Assembly: GCF_015832195.1 (NCBI RefSeq)
Contig: NC_052031.1
Span: 6,821,850 to 6,885,849 of the forward strand
From: Motacilla alba alba
Taxonomy: Eukaryota > Chordata > Aves > Passeriformes > Motacillidae
Length of the DNA stretch: 64,000 nucleotides
Reading direction: 5' to 3'
How positions within the stretch are numbered: the first letter of the stretch is position 1; each line of letters starts with the position of its first letter. Shown here piece by piece: positions 19,223-34,200 of this stretch. Under the pieces are notes generated by a model, which searched no databases, was not told the origin of the DNA, and saw nothing but the letters and a program-made list of their open reading frames with translations. The position numbers were made by a program, and so were the translations under genes.

Positions 19223-22200
19223 CTGCAAGGAAAGAGAGCAGAGCGTCACAACATCTGACTGAGAAGTATTTCAGCCTTGGTCTGCCAGAGCCCTACTTGG
19301 ACAAGCGCTTGGTGACTTCAGTGGAGTCTGCTGAACTCCAAAGGCTCCAAGAAAAGACACAGGAGAAGTCCGAGCTGTGGCTCTACAGCAAGATGTGCCT
19401 GAATGCAGTGTTTAGTTTCATATAAATGAAGCCAAATACACACAAAAGATGTTGGCAAAAGGACGTGGTATTGATGCCAAGAAATGACATACTGAAACAA
19501 CACCAGCATTGTAACCTTCCTCACAGGACTGCAGAGTGCCTCTACACAGAAACATTTTGGATAAAGGTCATATGCAGATACCTGTAATCACATATTGGTG
19601 GCAGCTGATTCTGTGAGTAATCCCCTTGCCTGCAATGAAATCATTCGTCCAAGCAGGGACCAGTGCCCTGCTGAGAATGCAAGAGGCAGAACATGAAGCA
19701 CAGGCCTGATCCAGTGCTCCCTGTGACTGCCCTTGTGACCCCTTTGTCTGACAATTTTCTAACCTTTCTAGCCTTTCCTGTAAGTTTTTTTTTTCTCAGA
19801 CACAATAGAAATTACTTCATTTACTAATGAAGGCCTTCAGAAGCAGCACAGTAATGAGTTAGCAAGCTCACCATTCCACAATTAAATCCAAAAGCACTTC
19901 CATTCTTAGAATCCCAAAGCACTGAAAAAGATAGGCTGGCAAGTGAATTGAAAATGTTTGGAGAACACAGGGAGAGAGTAGATTCACACCCCCTGGCATT
20001 TGGGCACATGCTGAGCCTCACTTCTCTTTGACCCAAAGCATTCTCATCCTCACAAGTTCTGCCACCAGCTCTGAGCCAGCTCTGGGACAAAGGCCTCCAC
20101 CGCTGAGCAGGTCACCCTGGGCTCGGGTGCCACATCCTCCTCCTCCACAGGCAACTCCTCAGCACAGTGGGCACCTTGATGTTTGCTTTTCGAGCACACA
20201 GTCCCCTCGGTGGTGACTAAAGACACTTCATTTAGGGCCATGAAGAAGCAGCTACTGAACACGAGGAGTTAATTAAAAGGGTAAGAGGGAGTGTGAAAGT
20301 GATTTTTTGAGATTCTGTATGAAGAAAAAATGTGCCAGCCAAAAAATGCCTACCTCTCTGACATTTCAAACTTATATCCCAGTATTTCCATCAAACACAA
20401 CAACAAAAAACCCGTAAGCTTGAATGACAGTGGCTGTAACTACTCCAGATGCAACAGACAAATCAATTGCAAAGGAATTATGTGGTATTCCCATAGAAGG
20501 CTCTAAATCCAACTGAAGAGAAACTTATGTCAAGGTGCAAGTGAGTCAGGGGAGATGTTTGCAAGTGGCAGTGCAGAGAAGGTGCAAACTAGCCAGAAGG
20601 GAGATGTGCAAGTATGGTAAAAAAAAGGAAACAAAGAGCAGAAAAGTAATCTTCACTAAAAATTTTTTTCACATGCATGCTCTTCCTGCAATTTTGTATC
20701 ACTTGTACACATACCCCCCCTTATCATTCTCTGGCAAGACCAAAAACACGAACAAAACTCCAGTTTCTGCTGGAAAAAAAAAAGCTCTTCCCACCTGCTG
20801 GCTACATCCCAGTCTGATCAATAATGCTTAAAAAGACCATGGGCTACTCTCAACCAGCAGCAGGCTTCCTGTATGCAGGGATTATAGTTATTTCTCTGGT
20901 ACACTGACCAGTCTCTTTAACCCTTTGGGTAAATCCTTAAGGTCTTTTTTAGGCCAGTCTGTGTTCTTGGCATTCCCAGCTGCTCTGCTTTTTGGGGATT
21001 GAAAGGATGCAGCTATTTGGTGTCTGTCCTGGCTTATCTGTGTAAGAACAAAAGGGATTTTTTTTGTAAGAGGCTTTGAACATTACTGATTTTAACAAGT
21101 AGTATTTCAAGCAGGGAAGTAGACAGAGAACACTTCAAAAGTAGGCCAGACAAAGCTCTGTAATTAAGAGCAGAGATACAAATAGTTCATGAATCAAAAC
21201 CAAGTCCCTGCTCCTGCTAATGGCTTTCTCCCGCAATGACTTACAACACGATGACATCATTAGCCTTGCCTCTTGTCAGGCACTGACACAGCCCTTCTTT
21301 TCCATCCATCTGCCTATTTCCACCCAATCTCCACAAATACCAAGTTGCTGAGATACCTCTACTACACTAAAAGAGTCATCTGACACCATCCAAAAGTTAT
21401 TAGGACTGAAAAATACATACATGTATCAATGTCCCAAACAGATAACTCTGACTTATCTCTGCAAGTAGCCACTCTAACAAACAACTCATTCTTTTGAAAC
21501 CAAATGCCCAATTGCAACTTTAACCATTACCATGGAGCTCCCTAAAAGAGAGTGCAGAATAATATAAAAGTGCAATTTTAGGAGACTACACCATTAGCAA
21601 GACTGCCTGAAGGATGGAAGGGATGACATAATACATCTTTTCAACACTGGCTTTTGTCAACAGGTGCCCAGCAAATGCGCATAGGGGGAAAAATCCCAAC
21701 ACAATAACCTTAAAATCCATTCAAATCGTTTTCCAGTAGATTTCTCATTGCCTGTACACTCTGCAGAAAAACATCTGTTGCCAGATGAAGAAGCTACAGA
21801 CAGAGCGTGTCTAGAAGTTGAAGCCAACAGAGAAGAAGTGTCAGAGTAAGCAGAGCCTTGAGCAGCCCCAGCAGGCCTCCCCACAGCTGGGTATCAGGCA
21901 CAGCAAGGCAGGCCCTGGCCTTCACATAAATCAAGCCCAGGACAGGAGGTGTGCAAACAGCCTGGTCTGAATGCTAATGAGCCGTGCCAGAGCCTGCCCA
22001 GCTCACACTGCTGACACACACCAGGCCCTGCACTGCAAGCCTGAAGCCTGTGGGTGGTTATTCAGCTTCCTGGCCGGCGTGTCCACGTGGCTATGGATCT
22101 TCTGGGGATCTGGCAGACACTGCCCTGTGACAAATCCCTGTGGCCACCCCTAATCTGAGAAACACAGCGCTGTGATCAAATCAGACAGATGTGTTTTGAG

Positions 22201-25200
22201 GCACCCGCAGTTCACCACCAGCCAGATCTGTCTCGCTGGTTTTCCCATCATCATCCATCTCTGCACAATGCAGCTGCTCAGCATTTCAAAAAGACCTCTT
22301 GCTCACTCCCAGAAGAGATTCTGAAGTCAAGCATTTCCCACTTCCTGGCAGTGCATCCATCTGCACAGTTTTACATTCCTGCAGTGAAAAGAGAATTGGG
22401 TATCCCCAAGGTGCAGGACAGGCAGCTCTGAAGAAGTAAGCACTCGGTTTGCAGCTAAACCATTCCCACACCAACTGCTATCCAAACCTCTACTACAGCC
22501 ACTCACCTGCAAGGGCACCTTGCAGTTCCAGCTCTGTATCATCCCATATTTTGGGCTTTTTCCAAATAATATGTGTACTGGCACTCCAGCTATGTGGGCT
22601 CCTGGGTTTTAAGATTCTGACTGGTATTACCAACCTTATTGACACAGCTTGCCAAGCTGCCACCAGATATTTCTGCTCCCTTCTGACTGACTCTGGATTT
22701 GGAAAGGGTTCATGTCCCATATCCTGTTACACATCATCTGAGCCACACAGTCTCTGTAGGACACAGAGTCTGCTCAAGCACAGAGGGCCAAGGAGCAACT
22801 CAGCAGATCAGGATAAGCTACGTATTCACTAGGGGAAAAGTTTATTGCTCTCACTGTGATGTTTTTTTTCCAGATCTTCAGACTGTTTTGCTTCAAGGGG
22901 CCCCCTCTGTTGTGAACTGCAGAGAACGTGGATAATACTCCTGGAGAGCCAGAAGATGGCAGGGAAATGAAATAAGAGAAAAAGACAGATTCATTGCTAC
23001 ATCTCTCCATTTCCCAAAGAGAAAGTAGAATCAGACTAAATTAGAAAAAAAAATTAAACAGAAGATCCAAGATGAAAGTTAAGCAGAAAGATATCCAGCA
23101 GATGACAGTGATCATGCTCATCAGAGAAGAGCCTACTCTTAATAAGGCAACTTAAAAACCATCAGAAGTTCTCATCACCTGATGACTCTGTAAATGGTTT
23201 TTGTCCACAGCCAAGTTTTCAGTGCAGTCTGTTGTACCCACTGTCACTGCAAGTGGCAGCTTTATTGAACTCAAGTAATAAAAGGGTCAGAAAGCAACAT
23301 TTATTTTTCTGCTACTTGTCACAATCCCTAAAGTCAGAAGGAAAAAAGGTGTAAGCTGTATTCTTGGATGTCTGTGTGCTGTGGACAGAGAAGGCCTCAG
23401 CTGCCAACACTGGCCCATCCAACACTAAATTTTATAGCACCAAACCAAACACCATCCTTTGTCAGGCAAAACTACTGCCAGTGGCTTTGCTTTTGAGAAA
23501 ACCATGCCAGATGTGGTGGAATTTCCAGATATCCACTGTTCTGGAGTTAACAGAGGAAAACAGGTTTCTAAAGAATTCAGAATCATCACTAACTTCTAAC
23601 TGCAAACTGGAGGGTTGCAGGGTTTCTGTAACAGTGTTCCACATGGGAGCAGAAGACACTCGGGACAGGATGGTGGTTTGGAAGTCTGGCTGAAGGAATC
23701 AGTTGTGACCAGCTGTGTGGCTGCTGCTCATTAGCCTGGCCAGGTGCCAAACCAGCTGAGACTCTCAACACACAGCACCAGTTTGTGCGTTTGAAATGGA
23801 ATTCTGAGGTGCAGGTGTAGGGAAGGAAGAGGGTGGCAGTGCTGTCACCTACCTGAAGTCTCTGGGCAGGTCCCGTGCATGAGGCCAAACATGTTGCCAC
23901 AGGCCTTACTGACAGCAGCCATCTTGGCCAGGACAGGGAGGTTGTGGATGACAAAGGACACCTCGTTCCGCTGCTGCTTGGCAAGGTTCTGTGCATGGCC
24001 CAGGATCCCAAATCCTGTGATGTCTGTAGCTGCATGTGCATTGAACGTGTGCATGAGTCCAGCAGCTACAGGAGAGGGAGAAATCAGAATCAGAATCAGA
24101 TCCATCAGAAAATACCCAATTATCAGGAAAGCGCTTTATCAATATTGTGCACAGCCCAAATGAAGTTGCATACCCTTAATGCAAACCAGGTTGGGTTAAA
24201 CAAATAAAATAAATAATATCGTGCTTGAAGAGAACTGGAATTCACCAACAGTGCACGTAACACTTAAAAAATTCAATTTGTATTTAAGACATTAAATCAT
24301 GCTGAAAATCTGTCGTGGAAGTTGCATTTATGAGCATGGGCTATTAGACGCGTGCTACTCATTTATATTGGCAGTCTAAGAAACAGGGGTTTGCTTCAGA
24401 TCCAAACTTCCCAAAGCTGAGGGCCAGGGACGTTCTGAGTTCAACTTTGCTCCACTAAGGGCAAGGACCAGACACAGCTCAGTCTTCTCACACCTGTTCC
24501 CCTGCCGCCCTGCAAGGGTGACATCAGAACTTGAGATGTGGACACTCACAGTTTAAGAGCTGAAGAACAAAGCCGGCGGCTGGGGAAGGGCCCCAGCCTC
24601 CCCACCTACACATTCATGAAATTCCTGCACATTTGCAGCTCCAGGGCGGGAAAAGGGCACCCCGGCATGCAGGGCAATAGCACCAGTTAAGAGTGTTTAA
24701 GCGTTGTTAAAGGTGTCTGACAAGAGTAGAGTAAAACAAAACCGAGACCACTTTGACTTTCTTTGGGCGCTTCCCAATGCAGGAGCAGGACCGAGTTATT
24801 TTCCATAAGGCAATGCTGGTCATTTATCTTTCCTGGAGGGTTTTGACAAATAATGAAAAACCAGGGGGATGACATAAGAAATGAAAACTGAATAAATGGG
24901 AAAAGAGATATTTAACTATGCCTGTTCCTTCAACTGAGAAGTAAGGAAACACTTAATTCAATTCTCCACTCTGCCAAAAGATACTTTCAACAAAGAAGGG
25001 AAATCCTGGATTAAAACTTCTAGGGTAAAAGCAGAACCTTTCCTCTACCAAAATTCAAAGAAAAAAAGAAAAATCAAAACAAAAAAAACCCACAACAGGA
25101 AAAAGACAAACAGGAAAAAAAAGTATATTCCACATACATACTCCACACTTTGAAAAACACAGTACAAGACCGAATTAAAACAAAGTTAAAATTTTTTAAC

Positions 25201-28200
25201 AATCAAAATTTAAATTGAAGCTTACATAAGTTTAGAGCTTTTCCTTTTATTTTTATTTATTTCAAATTCTTTTAATCTTATCACAGCCAGGCCCTCTCTA
25301 TGCAAGAAAACAAGGAACAAATCCAAGATTTTTCGCTTTAAAACATCCTTTAACTCACTGGGATGTTACTTGCAGCACTCACATGAGTCATAATCATATC
25401 CAGCAGCTTTGTGTTTTTGCTGTATAATTACAAGAGGGCGTTTGATTTTAATTTGCTGGTTTTGCTAACACTGAACAGCAGAGAAATGGGGCAGAATGAA
25501 AGGGATAAAGTGGCTGTGTCACAATTCCCCAAGGCAAGGAAATGAAATGGATATGGAATTGAAAATACTCACAACCCCTCCCCTCCAAAGCACACATCTC
25601 TTCTTACCTGTCCTGTTCAGCCGTGCCATATTCATCATTGCCTCCTGATATGCTAGCTCTACATCTTCCTGCGTTACCACAAGTTTGATTTTATTCCACT
25701 TTTCAGGCTAATGGATGGAATAAAAATGTTTCTTTTAGATTTTCAGTTGTACATTTTAAAGCACACCCTGACCACTTAAAAAACCCCAAACCCTTAATCC
25801 AAAATGTACTTTTTTTAACAGTTAAAGAGGGTAAAAATGCCAGTCAGGTGTGTGCCTTAGTCTGCTATACCCCAGCAAAGTTCATTTAAAGATCTATTAG
25901 GCACCAAGTACCTCAAATCCTACTTTCAGCAGCTGAGTGGAGTGGAATAAACTACCCTAGGGAAAGAACTCCTTCAAGGCAACTCTCTGGATTGAACTCC
26001 ACAGTCAAATTAAAAAAAAAAAACAAAAAACTTTGTTGCTGGATGTTGAGATTTGTAATTTCTGGCTTCTTGGGTTTTTAAGAGATTGTTCTTGACTTCA
26101 CACCTGGGCACTTTGATCAGGAAAGACCACTGATATCCACCAGTCCTGGTCAGAGGAATGTATGCTGAGGCAGGATATAATCACTCTAGTTTAGGATGAA
26201 GGCAGTTTCATAAACCTCCTTTACAATTTAATACCAGCATCTTCCACCCATTCTCCAGTGTCTGGTCTGGTCTCATCCCTTCATCATATTCCCATAAATG
26301 CTCTTTGTCCCAGAAGGGTTTCACAACAATCTAGGAAACAGTACCTTTATAAAGGGTAATTGTTTCATTCAAAGCTGAAGTGATTCCAGATCCAAAATGA
26401 AACAAAGCAACTACTTTATTTTAAAAAGCCACACTACAAACTGATTTAACTTTTTTTTGGCAATGAAAATAAAATTACAGAGAACTGAAAGTTGGAAAAC
26501 ACTGGATTTTTGAAGCCACAATATTTACACTGCCATTCCATAGAATAAATATATAGAACAAATATCTTACTTAACAAAAGGTGCAGGAACTACTAAGAAA
26601 TGGTAGGTGATACTACACTAGGGAAGGACCTTGTCTTAACAAGTGAGTGCTGACTTCAAGGGGTGTAAGAGAATCCAGAAATGGCAAAAGGGGGAAAGAC
26701 TGGTCAGCCACAATAAATAAATTGTTAAAGAGCAAGGAACAATGGCAGTGGGACCAGAGTCTCTGATATTAGGTTGAACTGGAGCTATCAATTAAAGAAA
26801 AGCATTTTTGTTTACACAAATGAGAGACCAAGTCAAAAAATAAGATGTGGCTGTTACAGAGATGACAGAATAGTGATTATTCTTACTCTGGGAATGACCG
26901 AAAAAAATCTGAGCAGTCATTCTGCCTTAGGTTTCAAAAGCAGCTCTGAGGCTGATCACAGGACAGAAACTGGTCAGATGATGGCAATGGCAATCACAAA
27001 CAATGTGGAAGCAGAACTCAAGGCTGAGGGTAGAAGAGCCACAAACACAGGTAAGGAGAGGAAAATTCCTCTCCACTACAGCAATCAAGGTACTGGGGTT
27101 AGTCAACAGGGAATTAGAGCGGAAAAATTTGCAAAAACTCCCAAACAGGTTATAAAAGCAAGATTGGATTTCCAAATAGGAAGGGTCTGTAGACAACAGC
27201 AAAGAGCAAGAAAACCCTCTCTTCTCTGTAGGGGCACATCCCAGCCAATTTCATGCCTTTAAGCATGCATATCTCTACACTCTAGTTTACCTTTCTTGCC
27301 TACACATAAACTTGCTATACTATACCTTCTCCCACACACTTTTTAATATGAAGTTCAATTCCCCAACAAAATTTGATTTACATGTGGATTTGTGATGGGC
27401 AATTAATTCTAGTTTCACTTTCCCGGTGCTTTCACAAAACACAGCTAAAGAGAAGGTAGCATAGCTACCCAGAAATTTTCCTACCACAATCAAAGATCTA
27501 TTCTGCTTACACATAATAATAGCAGTATTGATTTCCTGGCTGTCCTTATTTTCAGACCAGGTTTTTATGTTTGACAGTTGAGGAAATCAGTAGTATTTGA
27601 AATATGTGTAAATTCAGAATAGCCTTAATTTGCAAGTCTGCTCATGAGTACAAGAAGAAGATATGTTAAGAAGTAAGATTACGGCCAGAAAACATACTAT
27701 GGAATTGGGATCTTGTTTCACTTCATTTTCATATCAAGATTATCTGAGGCCCTGATCCTTGTATCTGTGGAAAACACAGGACTTTGAAGAGGTCGAAGTT
27801 GCTAGGCCAGACCCTATGAAGAAGGAGAAAAATATTTTTCCCTTGTTGCTCACACTTCAGACTCCAATGAAGGTTTAAGCTGGTTAGCTCCCACTTTGCT
27901 AACACTAGCTGTGTTAATTAGAATTCATCTGACAATGCAGTGGCCAACAGCCAAACCAAAGTAGATTCCAGCTCACTCCTCTGCCAGTCTTTTGGCTCAG
28001 GAGTCCCAAAAGTAGAAAAGATGCATCTTTTTAGAGTGTAAACTGAGCAGTTATAATTCGGAAGTCACGTACTGGGAGCCAGACAACATAAGCAGATGCC
28101 AATTTTGCAGTTACTTTTCAGTTCAGTAGTTACATTTTTGCCTGAAGTAACAGATGGAAGTATGTCTACATCCATAACGCTGCTAGAAATATTCTTACTG

Positions 28201-31200
28201 AATGCACAGGGCAATACATGTGAAACGCAGATAAACTTTCATGTACACAAGCAGAAAGCCCAAGAACACAGAGAGCATTCTTGGCCTAACTGCCATCAGC
28301 AAGTGTTGCCAATTACTTTGGCAGGTGGAGCAGGGCATAATGTTGCCCAGGGTGATAGTCTGTTGTTCTGTTAGTAAACAATTTTGGTTATTACAGCAAT
28401 GCCTGAGAAATAACTAAGAATTAGGTGCAATTAAGATGGGCTCACTAAGCACAAAATTGTAAATTGCCTTGATTCCAGAGGAATGCTACACACAAGTAGG
28501 GAAGGCTGGAGCATGTCAAGGAGGAAGGAGGAGAGAGAGAGGTGACAGATGACTCCCATCTGAGCTGAACTTTGTCATGTTGAGGGAATGAGGAAGGTCA
28601 TCGTTACACCTCTTCCCTATTTCTTTTTTGCAGTGTACTCACAATATCTAGCCACTGGTGGACAGCTACAGCCACTTGTGTTCCCAAGGGTTTAGTTAAT
28701 ACAAGCACATCTCCTGGCACTGCATTGTCTGGCCTGGAAACAAAGAATTCATATATTAACTACACAGTGAGGTTCAAACATGTTATTAGCAATAAGTGCT
28801 GATAATTACATTTTCACAGAGCCACAAATCTTACTGCACAGTTAAAAAACTGACTAATTGCAGAATTACCCTTTGGGATTCATTGCCATGCAATATTATT
28901 GAAGAAAATGCTGCAAACTTGTTTAAAAAGTGCTAATCCTTCTTTCTCGGAAAAAACAATGCTTGCAGTCAAACACACACCAAATTACGCCTCATCTTTC
29001 AAATTTTTTGAGAAGACATAAGAGAGGACAAGGGAAAAAATGTACCTTTTTTACCCAGATAAGATATCCAGCATTAGGATCATGAATGAGTTCATTTGTA
29101 TAGAGTAAGATGCCACAGTGGGACATTCAAAATCAGCTACTGTTAAATGGACAGAATGCTCTAAAGACAGCAGTTCTGTAGTTCTCTACAGCCATTAACA
29201 GGATAATTGGAACATGGTTTAGAAATGTATGTATAAGTGTGGCAGAAATTTATGTTCAAAACAGTCTCCACTACCTTTAAAGATTAGATGCTTAATTCTC
29301 CTGTCAAAAAAACAGGATCAAAAAGGACTGGGGGGTGGGGAGAAGTAAAAGGACATCCTGTTTAAAAAAAAAGCAAATATGTACAAAGAGATGTAGCATC
29401 TTGTTGAGTGCTAAGGACAAAAGCAAGCAGAAGGTACTGCTTTATTCATCAGAGACACACTACAGGATCACAACACAGTGCTTAAAGGATTTTACTGTAT
29501 CCCTCAGACCAGTGCCTTTGATTGTTTAGTGATTTAACTTACATTATAAATTCATTAGGCTGACAGACTGTCGTGGCCACTCCTCCTAAAACAATCCAGG
29601 GATTTAACACTGTTTGGCCACCAGTAACAGATGTTCCTGCCTCTTCTGCTGCATCTTTGAAACCCTGGATAATTAGAGGCATCACTTTGTCTCTTTCCTA
29701 GAGATCAAAACAGAAGTCAGAGTTCCATACACAGCAGTGCTAGTCATTGCAAGACTGGTCCAACCAAATGCCCTCGTGGCAAATAGTTCATGACAGAAAA
29801 GCAACCCTTAGGAAGAGTCTGGCCTCCTGAAACCTCATGTTATTCCCCAGAGTTACAGCTTTACAGCTCTGTGTGGAAGAGGTGCAAAGACACTCTTACA
29901 TTGAAGAAACATTGTCCAAAAGGTCAAATAAGAGTAATTAGAGTTCTGGAAACTCAGAATAATTATCCTGCTGTACTCGGGTACAGCCACAGCAGAGGAG
30001 TGCTAAAAGGCAACATTTAACCAAGATGGCATTTGGGCTCCAATAACCATCAAAGTTTCAACTTACAGCCTTCTAAGAATAAACAGTAGTTCCCTTTTTA
30101 CTACAGCAAAACAAACATACCTGCTGATCTCTTCCACAAAAAAAACCAAAAAAAAAAAACCAAAGAGCAAAGCCAACCCATAATCATCTATCCAGATTGA
30201 TGGATGAATTAGCCATCAAATGCTGGCTTTTGATAGAAGGAGGCACCCCATTTTGGTGGGGATGAAGGCAGCAGATTACAATGCCACAGAAAACCAGACT
30301 TTTAGCACATGACCTCAGAATGTTTATGAGGCAAGATCCTGTGAACTAAGCCACTCAATAAGACCATCTCTTCTTCAAATAGCTTCAAACTTTGAGGAGA
30401 AAATACACTAAAGGTGTATTTTTTGTAAAAATACACATTCTGAGCACATTTAGCTGTTTGACTCTTCCTTCAAGAAAAAGTGTTAAAAGTCTTACCCTAT
30501 CTGTCATTTTATTGCTGATTCCAAGGAGCATCAACATGTTGTCGCATTCTGTGACCCCCATGGCATAAAGGTCACTTAGGACATTGGCACACGCTATTCG
30601 TCCCTGAAAAACAAAGAGAGACAAGAAAAAAAAAATCTGTAGCACTCTTGGTGAATGTTTAAACACTTTCCACAAGCAAAGCTTCCAGCGCGAGTTTGCA
30701 CTCTTCACAGCATCAAGACACCCAGCTGGAGACATGGTATGATCCATTATGTGCTATGTGCCCACCCAGAAGTGCAGGTATCCTTCCTTTCACAGGTATG
30801 GAAAGAATTCTTCCCAGCTGTCTTGGTCAGCACACTCTCCCACTGACTCCATAGGAATCCCAGAGTTCAGACTGGATGCCCAGCCTGAGAGGCTGAAGTT
30901 CAGATCAGCAGTCTGTCCCTGATAACAAGCTCTGTTTACTTAATGTGGTATATTCCTGTTAACTTTATTCCAGCACAAAACTGTACATCCTGATAGAGAT
31001 GGCCATGGCACAGAACTCACAACTGCTAGGAAGTTAATCCAAAAAGCACATACTGCTGAACTTGAGCATCAGAATATGCAGGAGACGGGTCCTTGATGAG
31101 AAAGATGTTTGTTCCCTGCTCTGCTCTGGAGGCCATGCCTGCAATCCTCAGTTTCTAGGATAGAACTCCCGTTCCCGGAGGATACGGCTGTGCTGCCAGC

Positions 31201-34200
31201 ACACACCCACACTGGGCTGCTTCCTCTGCTCTGGGAATGACAACATGTACAGGGAACAGAGAAGCTCAGGGCTCTCAGGAACTGGATTTGCCACCACTGG
31301 GGGAAGCTGTGTACCCCCACCATACACATATATGTGTGAGAGAGATTTATCTGTTTATCTGTCCCTTTCCAGGTGTCAAGATCAGGCTGAATTTTGCTAC
31401 AGCACCAACAATTTTACTGACTGTTGTGCGTGCACGTGAGTATCTCCACTAACAAAAAATTGTACAAGAGACAAAACTGTCTGCTGAAGATTGCTCTAAG
31501 AAGTCAGGAAGCCGACAGGACTGAGAAGCCATCACACACATCACATGAGGTTAGTAACTCTAATTCTACTAAATTAATGGATCTGAGTCAGGGTTTCTGA
31601 GGTATGGACCCAGCACAGATGAGACATCAAGTTTCCTGATGAAGATGCAGAATTTCCTCATACAGGGTGTGCCCTAAGGGACAATAAGATATTTTAAAAT
31701 ATAGGACAAATTCTGTTGTGTTACTCTGGAAGACTCCATGCATTCCATGAAAGTTGTTTTAGGTTTACAGCAGCAGAACTGAAACCAGCACCCGGCTTTA
31801 TGATTTTAAGTCCGTGCTTTTCATTATGTTCAAAGGCAACATCACCATGGTAAAAGCAGCAACATGCTTATTCAATACAATTTGCAAAAAGGTAATATTT
31901 TCAGGCAGTTACTGCTCTCGCTGATGACATGAAACAACATCTCCAAATCACAAATACATATAATACAGTTTTTCATAAATTCAAGAGAGTTTTCCATGGC
32001 ATCAGGGGAATCCCTGATATTTGGAACAGGAATATATTTTAATAATTCAAATTTTAAACTATTAAGAAAAGACTTGTGTACTGCACTATTTGATGGATGT
32101 TAGCTGTTAAATTCCTATAGGCCTGCCATTTCCCTTTTGTGGAACTATCAAGCCATTCTCTGTTATCTTCAGTATTTACCAAGCAAACTGCTGGTTTGTG
32201 CCCTGTTAGGAATGACAAATCAGTTTTTAAAAGCATAAGCACAATACTTCTGATAGTCAGAGGTCAGTCTAATAATGCTTTTGCCAACTGCCAAATCCAC
32301 TAGGGAAACAAATTCAAGGAAGTGCAATTCCCAAGTCTGAAGGAGCAGAGAGAACAACACAGGGCTCTTGTGAACACCAGCAAACCCAACAGGGCTCACA
32401 GACAGGAGTCAGCCTGGCCAGGTCCTGCAGGTCACCCGCCTGCTTGCACAGGGCCCTGAAACACAAAGATCCATGTGCAGTGCTAAGAATTATTTGTAGG
32501 GGCAAAGGATGAAGAATCAGACACCCATCTTGAGTGAAGGTTCTTAAAACAGCAACAAAAAGGTTCCTGGATGGAAGGGGAAAGATGTACTCTCTCAAAC
32601 CAGCCAGTTCCCTGCTCCTGTACTCAAACAGGCGTCTCCACAGTGCTACAACAGAGGTCAGCATCCAGTACTAGCCCCAGTGGATTGATACTTACGACAA
32701 AACCTTTTTTGGATTGCTTGTAATTTTTCTAATAAGCCATTTAAGCTAAATAAATCCTATGCTTGGTACAGATTTTACAGGTGTACATCCTAGGGATAAT
32801 TTTGCACATGGACTGAGCGTTTTCAAGGACAAAGTGAAAATGAAGGAGAAAGAGGAAAAGAAGGAAGAATGATTTTGCATATAACTGCAGAACTTAGTCT
32901 TAAAATAAGCAGTACAAGAGTGAAAGCTGTTATCTGGAGCAGAAATAGGAAGTTCAGCTGAGTCCACAAGCAGTTTTGCCTTCCTCAGCTGTTTCCTAAT
33001 CTCTTCTGTCACAGCATCCAGCTTGGAGTTCATTTGCACTTTCCCTCTTTGCCTCCTCTCCTCCAATTAGGAAGAGAGATCAGGTAAGGAGCTGCAGGTA
33101 AACCCTGTGCACAGAGAAAGGAAGAGACTCTAGATCAGGGAACACCCAGTCCAAACCAGACAAGAAGTGCCTGGGTAAGGAGACTGAGGGGAAGGGCAAG
33201 GAAAGTGTGCACTGCAGGTGAGTGATACTGGTACCATAGTAACAACAGGCATGGGCCAGGGGACACCTGGATTTAAGCCAGGGAAAGAAGCAGTTGGAGA
33301 AGCAGGGTAGTAGTAGCGTGTCCCAAGCAGAGGCCAGAGAACACCCCTTTATACAGCCTGGACACCAACTCAAAATTCCCAAGTCTCACAATTCCCCTGC
33401 TTCTAACAATCATCCATAAACCCTGTGGCAAACTGTATTTGACTGTCCTCTAACCAATGTTGGTCCGCACAAGTAAGAGGTGATCTCTACTGTCCCCTGG
33501 GCTACTCTTGCCCTCGAGAGAGAGGTCTGAGCAGAGGGTCCAGGAGCAATATCCTGCTCATGATCCTCCTGGATCATCACTGGTGGTATCAGCAAGAAGG
33601 CTTGAGACAGAATCCCCATCCTCAGTGAGCTCTCAGGAAGAAATACACATATATAAACAGATTAGGAAGTGACCAGCCACCAGATTAACATAAATGCCCT
33701 CAAGAATGAAAAGTGATGGACTTAAGAGTCAGACAGCACCAAGGTTACAGCTGCTGGTGCATGTGGATCACAGCACAGACCGTAACTATGATGCAACCAC
33801 TGAAGCTGGACTAAGGCCAAATTTACATTCCACTCCTACCACACTGACCTAAACCTCATCTGGGCACAGGCCCATCTATCTACTCCCTGTGGCATTTGTA
33901 TCTCCAAACAAAGCAACCCTCCCCCTACACCACAGCCTTCAACACTGTCCCTCAAGTTTTAGTTACAAGGTGAGAAGAGAGTTTGTCAAATGATGAACTT
34001 GAACGCAGACCTCCAAAACATTAAAACATTTTTTCTCCTCTGGTCCCTGACAAGTTCCCACATGATATTAAAGCAACCCACTTGAATCAAATTTCTCAGG
34101 AGAGCTCAACAACTCCATACTCCAGAAGCCAGCCTGAGATTTTTGGCTGCTCAGTTTGCGGAAAGAGAGCTCTCCTGGAAGAGAAATTACAGGAGCTAGG

